NCBI GenBank assembly: GCA_002751075.1
Contig: NAOQ01000124.1
Span: 80,606-118,884, forward strand
Origin: Ichthyophonus hoferi
Taxonomy: Eukaryota; Opisthokonta; Ichthyosporea; Ichthyophonida; Ichthyophonidae
Length of the DNA stretch: 38,279 nt
Reading direction: 5' to 3'
Part shown: piece by piece, positions 1-12,500 of the stretch
Numbering within the stretch: position 1 is the first letter of the stretch
Layout: each line of letters opens with the position of its first letter
Notes under the pieces: model-generated
Databases searched by the model: none
What the model was told of the DNA's origin: nothing
Seen by the model: the letters and a program-made list of their open reading frames with translations, nothing else
Position numbers and translations under genes: made by a program

Positions 1-169
1 AGAAATACACCTACACTACTGTTTATAAGTATGTACGTGTGTATGTTGGTAGACAATATTTTCATACAATGTAATAATATGAGGTATTCTAACGTGTTGT
101 AATATCACCTAACCACTCTATCCCTCTCCTCCTCTCTCTCCCTAATCTTTGTTTCCTTCTCTTTCTCAG

Positions 170-2603
170 ATGCCATAACACGTCTATCCAAGCTCTGTTG
201 TGAGCGCATGGTAGGCAGTGGTGGAGTTCCAGTCCTATTTAAGTTTATGAAAACCTGCAATCGCAGTCAGGTAAGTAACTTTAATCTTTGTAAGAGCCAG
301 TAATAACACTCCTGTACCACATACTAAAATTTAATAGGATTTTAAATGCTGATGTATATATATATTAGGATTTGTTTTGTCTTTTTGAGCCAATACAAAG
401 TATACTTACATGAATTTTTAAAAAATTATATGCATACATATATTTATTTACACATATTATTTATTTTTAATTCCTTAGAATTTAAACCAATGATAAATAA
501 GTTGAGATCCGTGTATTTTTCTAGTTTTCTAATCAGCATATCATATATATGTGTATGTTTTTTATTTTGATTATTCTATATAATTATAATCATGTATTTC
601 TCATGTAGTGTATTTTTGAGGGGGAGAGAGGAGTTTATAACTAATTTTCCTACTATATTATGTATATGTTCTATGTAAAGTCATCTATATCTATGCGGTT
701 TATACTGCTATATTTTAATGTCTTGTCTCGGAATTATGTATTTCTTTTATTTCTACTTATGACTATCTAGGGGCAATGATTGGTTATTGTGGGTTTTATT
801 TTTTATGGAAGAAAGTATAAAGGTATATATATATGTATTCTATGATATTTGGGCGAGGTTTTAATTTTTATCTGGTAAGATATCTATAAAAATGGATTAT
901 ATATAACATATATATGTGGTTATTTGACAAACTAAGAGAAGCATTTTCATATATTACTTTTTTAATATATATATATATTAAATAGATTGAGGTCGTACTA
1001 GAAGGTTGTTGCATGTGATTAATCTTTTTTAATTTTCACAGCCCCATCAAGCCGTTCTACACCATGCGGTTAATATTTTGACTCGATTGACCGCTTATGA
1101 TACCACAGGTACGTCATAATCACCTATATGTATCTACATTTATGTTATGTTGTGTTGGGTTGGGTTGTGCTAGGTTATGCTATGTTATGTTATATTATGT
1201 TGTGTTATATTATATTATGTTATGTTATGTTATGCTATGTTACGTTACCTTATACTATATTATATTACGTTATATTATTTTGTTTATGTTTTTATACTAG
1301 CTTAGGTTAAGATTTGATATGAAATATGTCTATATGCTAGATTTATATAAACCGAAGCCTTCAAGTTTTGCACATGAATGCATTATATATATATATATAT
1401 ATTCATAAACAAGGTTTCTAATAGTTTTCATTTATTTTCATACATAATTTCTTAATTATAGACTATACCTTGTATGTTGGCATACATGATGTGACACACG
1501 CTTTCATCTATATACATATACCTTCCTTTTTTCCATATTTTTTTCTTTCTTTCTTTCCCTCCTACTATCTACCCATATATACTATATACAATATATATTC
1601 TCTTCTTTATACTTGCAATTATTCTAATCTGGCCTGGGCACTTTGTGGATTTCTTATAATTTTTAACATGTTTTCCCTATTGGACTATATATTGTTTTAC
1701 TTACACTTGTCCAATATTAGGGTTGACCTAATATCACCCACCATCTCGTATTTTAAAACGATTCCATATCATACTCGATTGCTTTTTTTTAAAAAAAAAA
1801 AATACATATATATTTAACAAGCATAATTAATTGACTTAGAAACTAAACTCTGTATTTTCAGTGGATGAAGTATACGATCAACCAGATGGCGTCACAGTAT
1901 TGGTTGATATTATGCAAAACTTTAGAGATTCGGATACATTACTGATAGGAGCCGTTAATACTTTAATTAATTTATGTTCAAAACCTGAAAGAGTACAGGT
2001 AGGTGTGAGTGTGAGTTTCTTTATTGTTGGTAAAGTGTAGTATATAGTGTATAGTATATAGTATATAGTATATAGTTTATAGTATATAGTATATAGTATT
2101 TTTTATATAGTATATAGTGTATGTATATAGTGTATAGTATAAAAGGGATTGTAATATGGTCTACCGTCTGGTATTGGTTTTGATTTATATATGTTAAGGA
2201 ATGAAATATCTATTAATTGTGTTTGTATAGCATTTTAAAATATTTTTAATATAATATAATATAGTATAATATATTTTAGTATAAAAGAAGCGAGCCATTA
2301 CCGGGATCATATATTGCCTGATCTCTCTCTCTGGAATATCAATACTACAACGCAATAGTATTACGCAATAACTATTAACATTTTTAAACCAACATATTAT
2401 AATCCATTTCCACACAGGGTATTTTATCCAGGTCAGCTGATATTCACCGTATTAAAGCTGTGTATAGTATTATAAAACGAAAGCATGAGATGGCTCAAAA
2501 AACGAAAGGCGCCATAACCACCCCATCTTCTAGAATATCTGTACTATCGCCCAATTTGCGCCGGGTCCGTGAGCTCTTAGTAGCTCTGGGGATCGCACGT
2601 TAA
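170..2603 (+). CDS. ASPM: ASPM/Asp (abnormal spindle) homologue, C-terminal four exons
   Basis: Partial gene whose 5' part lies left of the window. Exons 170-270, 1042-1108, 1862-1998 and 2418-2603 have GT-AG borders and join in phase (incoming phase 1, then 0, 1, 0), ending in TAA. They encode about 163 residues of helical ARM-like repeat. Recognition rests on collinear similarity, from memory, to the human ASPM C-terminus: KTCNRSQ matches human SCNRS, then come the repeat with VDEVYDQPDGVTVLVDIMQ, the segment RIKAVYSIIKRKHEMAQKTK, and the end LRRVRELLVALGIAR, equivalent to human QAIQMVMDTLGIPY. In animals ASPM binds spindle poles and microtubule minus ends; the calponin-homology and IQ regions would lie upstream, outside the window. 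A strong polypyrimidine tract (121-169) precedes the first exon seen. Confidence is high for family and exons; the organism-specific role is inferred. Confidence 0.88.
1133..1290 (+). repeat. TTATG-type pentanucleotide array
   Basis: A degenerate period-5 array of TTATG, TTGTG and TTATA units lies in the ASPM intron just after the 1042-1108 exon. It produces spurious low-complexity ORFs. It belongs to the recurring period-5 theme of this window. Confidence 0.8.
2037..2143 (+). repeat. 7-bp TATAGTA microsatellite in the last ASPM intron
   Basis: About 13 slightly varied TATAGTA/TATAGTG units follow the exon that ends at 1998. No coding potential. Confidence 0.8.
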
Positions 2604-2754
2604 TAAATAATTTATATTTAGGAAGCGAGATTGTTTGTGGTCCAAAGGAAATGCATGTTCGATAGGTATAGGCTAAGATATGGTACTAAAATAACAATCA
2701 TTTAGTTTTAAAATTCGTGTAGATAAAGAAGTATAGATGCGTACATGTTGTCTT

Positions 2755-2792
2755 AATAAATATACGAATGAAACGTAAAAATACTAAATAAA
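2755..2792 (+). promoter_or_regulatory. Candidate poly(A) signals of the ASPM gene
   Basis: Two AATAAA hexamers lie at 2755-2760 and 2787-2792, 150-190 bases after the ASPM stop codon, in AT-rich sequence. Which one is used cannot be told from the sequence. Confidence 0.5.
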
Positions 2793-2935
2793 AGCCATCA
2801 ATATGAAGGTATTTAGTATTCTGTTGATTCTGCTATCTCAATTGCGTGCCTATTTATCTCTGCATAGATTACTTTATCTCATATGCCAGAGACATTATAT
2901 TACCACATCTCACGACCATATGACTAATAACTAAA

Positions 2936-3003
2936 GCAATGGGTCACGTGGTTCAGTGGGAGAATAAAAAAAGCCGAGGGTTTCAAAAGGCCAAATGATA
3001 GCA
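2936..3003 (+). pseudogene. tRNA-Gly-like relic or SINE head
   Basis: The stretch GTGGTTCAGTGGGAGAAT (2948-2965) matches the D-arm/A-box part of eukaryotic tRNA-Gly at 17 of 18 positions, recalled from the canonical sequence. A weak B-box-like GGGTTTCAAAA follows at 2978-2988, too close for an intact tRNA, so the anticodon arm looks deleted or replaced. The acceptor ends do not pair well. It is best read as a decayed tRNA or the head of a tRNA-derived SINE; a repeat body begins about 150 bases downstream. Confidence 0.35.
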
Positions 3004-3146
3004 CATATGACGATTATAATGGTATAGATGTGAAATTGGTGAAAGGAATATAAAAAGAAGATTAAAGGTTTAGATTTAAATGTACTGTGGTTTTAGCCCC
3101 AACTGTAAATGATTAAACTTATGTCATAGTGTCAGCTATATTTTAT

Positions 3147-3418
3147 AGCTTTTAAAATAACTCCACCTCTCTAATCAGAGCAAGTAACAATCCTAATTAC
3201 TTTCAACAAGCAATCTAGAATTTATAAGAGAAATCAAAACCCTTGCTGACGTCCCGCGTCAGTAGGTTTATTTGTACTTTATTTACATACACAGAGCCAA
3301 CCCGTAAGCCACTAAAATTAGATCGGAGGCACATAATCAAACCAGGACAATCAAGATCCTATGGAGAGCCTAGTAATTATGCGCTTTTCCCAATAAGATA
3401 AACTTAATATATGACACA
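3147..3418 (+). repeat. Dispersed repeat, copy 1
   Basis: About 270 bases resemble 15950-16229 at roughly three quarters of positions by eye, in the same orientation. Best-conserved blocks are CAACAAGCAATCTAGAATT and TTGCTGACGTCCC. In this copy CTGACG-tcccg-CGTCAG forms a perfect 6-bp stem. There is no coding frame, terminal inverted repeat or A-tail that I can see, so the class (SINE body, MITE or other) is open. Confidence 0.65.
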
Positions 3419-6354
3419 TACTACGGCATTACACATTTTTTTAATATTCTGTATACCTACCTATTCAACATAATTGTTAGGTATTATTACGCAAAGGAGG
3501 TTGATTTAAGACATCTTACTGTAGGTAAGTTGGATTTAGTTAGGTTAGTTCGCATGTTTATTTATCATTATCTCGGATTGATAGATGTTATTGCGACATT
3601 TTATGTTTGACTTTACAAATAATTTCCCTTTAATTGTGTTTTTGCATTAACATCATGTGGGGCTTATGATTTCCATACAATTTATTTATGCTAGTACACA
3701 CTTCCAAACATAACATTATCCGGACACGAAATTACAAACATGATTGGTTATTTATTGTGATGTATTTGAAGGTAATTGGAACAGTAACGTTTGTATATGT
3801 TTATATAGTTTGTTTGGCAAAGCCAAAAACAAAATATATAACTTGAAATGCTGTAGTAGTATTCATTCAAGAGAGAGATGTTGATATTACTAAATAATTA
3901 CAAACTTCAATGTGAAAAATAGATCCGGTAGCAATTGTACTCAATAATAACCCATTTCCATTAGATTATATTGTATTATATGTTATTATATTATACCATA
4001 TTAGATTTCATTATATTCTACTATGTCCCATTGGTGTACGTTAGCTTAAACATGTCCTCGATTATAATTAGGCTAATAGACTAAAATAAATTGGCGCCTA
4101 CATAGCTAGCTCTCTCCCTTGCATTGTATAATTGTTACAAGTTTTAAATTTTAATTACATTGATATAATTGACAGCCAATAGGATAAAGAGTAAAATTTT
4201 AAAAAATATTGCAGCCAATAGGAAAATAGAACGCCCTGTAGAATTTCATACAGCGGGATCCCTAATATATATAAATATGGTATTAATTGCTTTTTGTTTC
4301 AATGAAAATAGTCCAATGTAGTATTATAATTTAATAGGTTTATTTTACAATTTTACTAAAATGCTACTGATTTTTGCAACTTTCTATATTCCATAAAATC
4401 CCAAGGTATCTACACCTATTATTATCATTATTTTTGTTATTATTACCATTTATAGGTTTACAGTTTACAATTTTATGCGTTTATACCTGAAAAAAAGTAA
4501 ACCATATATGCAGTTATTATACAACAATATATATATATATCATGCTATTTATTATTTATTTGGAGCCCATGTATTTTATCTTTATATATATGGCAATAAA
4601 AAGTAATTACTATTTTACACCCAGACCCCTCTGTTGATTTTTTCCTATCGTTCTATTGCGATTTGGTTATGTGTATGCATGTTTACTTGTACATGTAAAT
4701 ATATACATGTATTTGAAATGTCATTGTAATAGTAATAGGTATTGCAGTTGATAAATATCTCTGTACTAATTGTTCTAAACATTAACTATCACCAGATGAA
4801 TAATTAAAAAAATATTAATGATTTCACAAAAAAATAAACACAGACACACCAATATACCTGCACCCAATCCCACAGTGTTAAAAAAGTAACCATACAAGCA
4901 CTTTTTAGTAATTTAAATATTATTATGTTGTATTGCATCATGTAATTCAGAGAGCAACCCAAGTATAATATATTTATGTCACATAAAATGCCAGGTGAAT
5001 CAATAGATAACCAAAGAATCTGATGAAAATATCATGTCTATCAATACAGTCTCATTTAAAACGTAACATGGGCCAAGACCAAATTGATTATGAGCGACTA
5101 ATTTTCTTATGAAATATTTGCGTGTGCCAATAGTGTATGTGTTAGACCTGATAAACAGAAAAAACCAATAATATTTCAAAATATTGTAGTATGCTATATT
5201 TAATTGGCACATATAAAAAGATGGTAAAACTACATATAAATATATTAAGATCCAACTAGGCCCTTTTATGCATTATAAATGACTATATAGTAAAACTTTC
5301 CAGACAGACCAATAGCCATTTTCATTGGGTATCCATAACGGGATTACTAGCTCATCCATAGATTATTAGTCTTTTTAATTTATTTTTATTCAATTTCAGA
5401 TAGACATTAATCAATTGTTTCCATCACCAGCCATTTATGTTCACCAAATAAGTGTGGGTATGAACCTAGCAGCACACTCTCGCTAAGCAGTTTAAAGGAA
5501 ATCAACAAATATTATGTACACTGTAAGAATGACATAAACCATTGACGTTTGATATGTAGATTCTAAATATTTCATATATCTTCTCTTTTCAGTCACACTT
5601 TAACATTAATATTAAATTTATAAACCAGATATCCAAATTGAATCCCTAGTAATAGAATGCACCATTTCAATAAATGAAACACTAACAATATGAGTATGTA
5701 TTTATACGTGATACGTGATTTTTTGTTATGTCACCAAGTCAACCCAAAACACAAAATAACTATAAAAAATATAAATATTTAGTCAAAGACCTAGCCTAAT
5801 ACTCCAATACTATTGTTTAGCTAGTAAATCACAGAATTTTGCTAATAAAACGGCGTTTCCAGGCACGAATAGCTGACCTGTGGTAACGTAATGACGGTAT
5901 ATCTCCTCTTTCTGCATATTTGGTATAGTTGTACATATATGTGGATGTGAGTATCTAATGTATACAACAAATTTATAATATGATATGAATGGATAAAGTA
6001 AGATAACACAGCATATATCTTGTATCTAGTACATTTAATTATATGTGATGCATATATGTATATATTTACGTTTATATTTCAAAAGTATTGGTTTGTGGAC
6101 AATACATATATATGGTCAATATGCACCACTAAAATGTAGGTATGGACGGAATATGATTGGTTTAGGGAAGAATAAACAAGTGTGGTGCTTAAGCACTATC
6201 CGGTAATTGTACAAAATACCCGTTATTCTATTATCATGTGCTAATAAAATAGGCCCCAATAATAACCATTATATATAAAGTGGGACATTCTGGTATTGAA
6301 CAGAAATATAATAAACATTGCATCATACATAAATACAATTTGAAACCCTACAAC

Positions 6355-6360
6355 TTTATT
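6355..6360 (-). promoter_or_regulatory. Candidate poly(A) signal of the HIBCH-like gene
   Basis: AATAAA on the minus strand, 150 bases beyond the stop codon at 6510, in AT-rich sequence. Confidence 0.45.
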
Positions 6361-6509
6361 AAATCATGAGAATGACATACAAATTAACAATATCATGTTC
6401 ACTACTATCATCTTCACTACTATCATACTATTATTGTACCAACATATAAACATTAAAATACCAGCATAGTGACTATTAACATACAAATATACACCCACTG
6501 CAATCACAA

Positions 6510-9500
6510 CTAATCTAATCCTATTTCCCTATACAAATCATTCTTCACATATAATCGCACAACACCTACAGTGGCCCCGTTTGCTAATCGTCTCTGCACA
6601 TCTGACTGGAGGATTACACCTAGATCTGGATTTTTGACCACAATTCTGGGAGTATTCAGAAGCTCTTGCTGGTAATTAGATAAAATAAAATAGAATTAAT
6701 TAATATTAATTAGGTTAGCAGCAAATTATTAATTTCCAATGTGCCTGGTTACTTATTATATTAAACCAATGTGATAAAACCAAATTAACTTCTTTATGCT
6801 ATATAGGAATATATATATCACGATTCAAATTTATCACTCATCATTGATAGCGAAAGAATTATTGGCAGATTCACACCAAGGATAGTTTCTATTAAAATTT
6901 AAACATATAGCACAATAAAATTCGGACTTATATAGAAGATTTTAATATTAACCAATAATTTGCTCTTGATCTATCCCATCAATACAATACTGGAATGTGG
7001 GCTAAAATTAAAATCAAATTGGTTATTAGCATTGATAATTTAAAAACTAAATATATACATATAAATATGTGTGTTTTCATTAGAAGATTCGAAACCTTGA
7101 CTACCCACCAAATAAATAAGGTAAACAGTGTAATAAACTGGCTACTAATAAAAATACCATATTAATATTAAAAATTGAATTAAATGTTACCAGTTAAATT
7201 GTTAAATAATTTATTGACCTTTAGTGAAAATCATGAATTGAATATTCACATAATATTATTTTTCATCTAAGATGTTTTTTAAAATTTTATAAATAAAATT
7301 ACCTGGATAAGACGCATCTTATAGAGGAGTATAATTAGTATGAAAGGTATGCAGATACACCAATGCGGCATTACCTTTCTGTTTGCTTGTCTAGCGGCAG
7401 CCAGTCTTATTTCAGTAGATGTTGGTGATGGTTGGTATTGGAGTGGCATTACTTTTAAAGCTATTTCATCAGGTAAAAGTACCTTTGTCTGTAGGAGAGG
7501 AGAGAAAAAAATAAAGTAAGCACATGTATGTATATATGTATATATGTATGCATGCATTTTTTTGTGTATCGTTGTATTTTCACTTGTATATCCATTAATG
7601 AAAAGGTTAATATACATAAATTCATTCAAATATAAGCCTTCCTATAACTATAAGAAAATTTACGTTCAATCTAGCGCTCCACGGTACTGGGGGAGGCAAG
7701 ACCAAAGAGTTACAGGGAGGGTCCGTGAAAATGTCATTCAATGACTCTTGACTTATTGTTTCTTCTCCTGGATTATTCGCCTTATACTGATTGGTTAAAC
7801 ATATTTTAATAAAGTTTTTATTGGGCAGCCAATTTAAGAATATATAGTGGTTTATTGGATCTATTAATAGTCAACCAATGTGTTGTAGTAAAAACATTGA
7901 GTATTATATATAGTATTTTTCATGGGATAATAATATTATATAATTTTTTTTGAGTATTTAAACAGACCTTCCGAGTTTTTCAAGATTAGCAATTCCAAGA
8001 TAAGGCATTCTATGCTACTGCTAGTAATACTCCTTTACCAATCGAATCGTATGCCTAAATATTTATAATGGTTTTATAAATACATAATTTATGAATTTAT
8101 GAGAGCTTAAATATATCTAATACTATACTGATAAATAAATGTAAAAATGGTATATCCATATGGGGATATTAAGTATGATGAGAACAATAATATATAGAAT
8201 TTGGGGAGGATTTATTGTATTTGATTAAGGAGGAAACTGGTTGATAACCCATGAAGCAAACAGATTTTCAATGGTGCTAACTAGGTAATAGCTTTTCAGC
8301 ATTAAAGGTGTTAGAGAAGAACAAACAAACTTTGTAAAATAAAATGCAAGTAAATCTAAGAATGGAAAAATGGAAAGACAAGATAAATATATGTAAATGT
8401 ATCGAGTATTAGTTCGTGTTGGGGCATGTGCTGTAGGGCATAATAGTGGAGTAAACTAAGAATACAATTGGGTTAGAATAGTCCTAAAATATAACAGGTG
8501 GTATGAGAAGTTGTTGATGTAAATGTTATATTAAAAAATATTTGCAAATGAACGTCAAGCTAGTTAGGGATTGGATTGGAAAAACCTTTTTAGTAAACAA
8601 TGCTAATTGGTAGGCTTGCTTAAGGAGTTCTTGTTTGTCTACATCACGTTGAGTAAATGCGATTTGAGCCTGTCGCAGGGAGATCTATAATAGATAGCAT
8701 AATGGTTAAGTAGTTAAATAAACAACCATGGAGAGAGAGGGTAGATAAGTACACTCTCTAAATGCATTGGTGTAAATTCAAACCAATTTAAAATATAATT
8801 ATCATTTGATTGATCACCAAGCATATAATTTTTATGAACAGATAAATTTTAAATAATTCACGTTCTCTTTCTTTGATAATAATATGAAAATTAGCAGATC
8901 TGCTACAATGAACTATAAAATATCTCAGTGTTGATTATATAAAGATTATCCAAGAGTGCCACACAACACACGACACTATTAGAATGGGTAATAACTTAAA
9001 ATAAAAGTATAAAATTTAAATAAACTATTAGTGCTCACCTTCAGGGCTATTAAAGATTGTTGCTCCAGTTGTTGTAAGGTGTTTGATGCAAAATTATTGC
9101 ACTGCCGATTTTAAATTATGTAGGCTCCAATAAGAGGTTTATATTTAACAATTATAGACAAATAAACATTAATCAGAGTCGAGGGTAGTTTCACAGCCCA
9201 TTAAAATGCATATGAAGGTGTGTTTTGGAACTTTTTCAAAATTTTAAGTAGTATTAATTATTCGTTGAGGCCCAATATAAATAATTCAATCCTAAGCTTT
9301 AGAGGTTAAATAAATTAAAATAAAGTAAAGTACTCATTTGCTCATATTATTAAATAAAATACAATTAGCCAATGTATAAATGGCTGTGATGTTGTTATAC
9401 CCATTTATAATTTCATATTTATTATTTAAACTTTTACTATTTCAGTATTGTTGAAAAGAATAACAAATATCCATGGTAGGCAGACATTTAATTTCAATTT

Positions 9501-12500
9501 TAAACAATTATTATTTTCCATTTAAACCAATTAAATTAAAAAAACAAATTACTAACTCCCTCAGTGGTTTATTGTTTATTACATATATTGCTTTCTTTCC
9601 TCTTCAATTGCACATTACCTTTAAGTTTTCGCTTTTTAATGAATTGATAATATCCTCTATTGTGTTGTTGCTGTCACCAAAGCATCTGCGTTTATTAAGG
9701 GAATATTATATTTTAAAAATATATAATAGAATAATTAGTGTACAGCATATTGATATATTCATATTTAAGATATATACTTTTAGAACTAAATTATGGTAAG
9801 AAATTGGCTGAACAACAACAAAAAAAACCAAAGGAGTTAAAATGAGAAACAGGGGTTTGATTGAATATTAACAGTTGCTAATTATGTACTACTGATTAGA
9901 TAAAGTATAAAGGGATTTATTAATTTCAAAGTATTTCATTGGGCTCTAATCAGTATAGTAATTAGAAGCATTGATTGTAATGTAATCATGATACAGGAAT
10001 TTCTTAGTTGGTAACATAATACATAACAACTACCTTCTACTTGTTAAGTAAAATACTTTAAAGTACTCAAATCCACATGCATTATGCATTGCCTGCAATA
10101 AATTAAAAAAATATGCACACAACGTAGACACTAATAATGATCCAATGCAAATCAAATATATATTATATTATACACCCTTGCGTGCTACCTACCTATCAAT
10201 AATGTCCATATATGGAGCAAGGGAAAAGTCATCTGTAGTGATAATAAGTATTAATTATCATTAAATATTTGTCACTAATTCTAGTGCTATCACACTTTTC
10301 CTTGCCATTTTCCCAATTGTACACCATATAATGCAATATTTATATCAATAAAAACTCAAGCTAAAAAACATACAGAGCAATTACGTACTCAAACTTAATT
10401 CGGCTGTTAATTAAATGTTTTCATTTACAAAGTAAACAACTGTGATAAGATATAATTATTTATATTTTCCAGGTATGCATGCCAAATATAGCTACATATA
10501 CAATATAGGCAAAGTAATCATATTTATAATTATTTAATTAAATGAAACAGCGCTTTGAAGTGTTATATATATATACATAATATAATATTTAAAAAGTACT
10601 ACAAGGTTCTGTCTGAGACAGATTTGGAGTCTGGATTCGGTAGTGATAGTGAATAAAGGTTATACAGTTTTTATCCCAAATTCTCTGTCTGGAAAAAGTC
10701 GGATGCCACCCTAAACATGCATGGATGAGATACGGAGATAACGACTACTCGACCTGCAATCGACGGTAATTGATTGAATATAAAGATATAAGTGTAAATC
10801 TTTAAATAATTTAATTTATATCAGCCTACTAGGCCTACTAACCAGGGGGTAATTGCATGAATTCACAAAAAGTAGCATTAAGCTGATAGGGTTCGAATAT
10901 TCTTAGGTCATCCAGTCGTTCTCTCATGTGACCCAATCGTTCGTACGGAATGTAGATATTAGCTAAACCTGAATGGCTGTTGGATACATAAGATACGAGA
11001 AGGAATGATATAGGACAAGGCATGGTTTACTACCAATAGCATGCACTGAAATACATAGTATAGAGGGCTACATTCAGTAGAAATGATCAAAATATTAAAA
11101 AAAATGTGCTATTACTATATTATATTGTATTATATTATATTTTATTCTTTTTTATTGTAATAAAATGTAACACAATATTACATTACAGTATATTACAGTA
11201 GATTATATTATATATTATATTATATTATACTCGAATATATTATATACATACATATTACATTAAACTATATTACGTTATATTAAATTGCAGTGGATTATCT
11301 TACATTAGATTACATTATATTATACTATCTTATATTACATTAAACCTCAATACGTACAATAAATTTGCTCCACTCAAAGGAGTACCAGTTAGAGTGAGGT
11401 ACTTAGCCAGTGCTGCATTCATTCTCCTGAGTGCACATGCAACCCCTCCATTTACAAACATACTATCCTGGCCTAGGAAAAGGAATAATAATTATAAATT
11501 CATATAAAATGTTTACAGTTGTAGTACTATTTTATTACTATTTTACTGCAAGAAATATGTTGAGGGAATATGATCGTAGCTATTCGTTATTAATTAGGCA
11601 AATGCTTTGTTAGTTTATTGTTTAGTAGTGAAAAATAAGTAAGGGTAAACAGAGGTATAACTATAAAAATGATTTAGCGTAATTATAATAGCAACTCAGA
11701 TAATAGGTCAAATATTAAGTAAGATAGTAGGATAGTAGGATAGTAAAATAGTAACATTATAGCATAATAACATTAAAATAGTAATATAGTAAGAAAATAA
11801 GCAAATAGTTATATATGCGTATATGTAAGTATAATAGCCTGAAAATATATATTTCTGAATGTATATATGTATATGTATATATGTATATATGTATTTAGGT
11901 AGATATGTATATATATATAAACGTATGCCTACAAGGAGTATTAAGGAACATACTTCTCAGTGTTATGCGTGATGTATTGGTGGCTATGGTGAATAGAGAG
12001 CTGAGGGCCAGACCAGCCCCTGCATCCACTGGATAGGAAATAATATATTAGGTGAATTTTATATGACTAGCATGTAGGATATACAGTGTAGTATAGTATA
12101 ACATGGTATAATATGATATGGTATGATATAGTATTGTATAATATAGTATGGGATGGTATAGCCTGATATGGTATGGCATGGTATAGTATAGTATAATATA
12201 TTATAAATAGATGCTTGCAATATTCTTTTTATACTAGCATGTATAATAGCATATCATACGCATATATCTCACATATCTATATTTGTGATCTTGTAAAAGG
12301 TTTACATATGTATTAAAAATTGAAATATTAAGTTAAATAAAGTGTATGCAAATATTATTGATAAAAATACATATTGGCAATATACTATAATACGCTCACA
12401 TCGTCATAATGTCGTAAAATTACGGTATTATAGCATTAGACTATCATACGATGATATTAACATACTACCATACTATCATATTATTCTATTATCCTAGTAT

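Larger units (their letters stand above)
2604..6509. other. Intergenic gap between convergent ASPM and HIBCH-like genes
   Basis: I see no protein gene in these 3.9 kb. Contents are the poly(A) signals of both neighbours, a tRNA-like relic (2936-3003), dispersed repeat copy 1 (3147-3418) and an AT pentamer patch near 3965-4020. The one open frame above 60 codons (5000-5212, - strand) has no recognisable composition or splice context. Confidence 0.6.

Noticed and set aside
1097-1817. Low-complexity open frames in ASPM introns
   Set aside because: They derive from pentamer arrays and pyrimidine runs; ASPM exons on both sides splice in phase around them.
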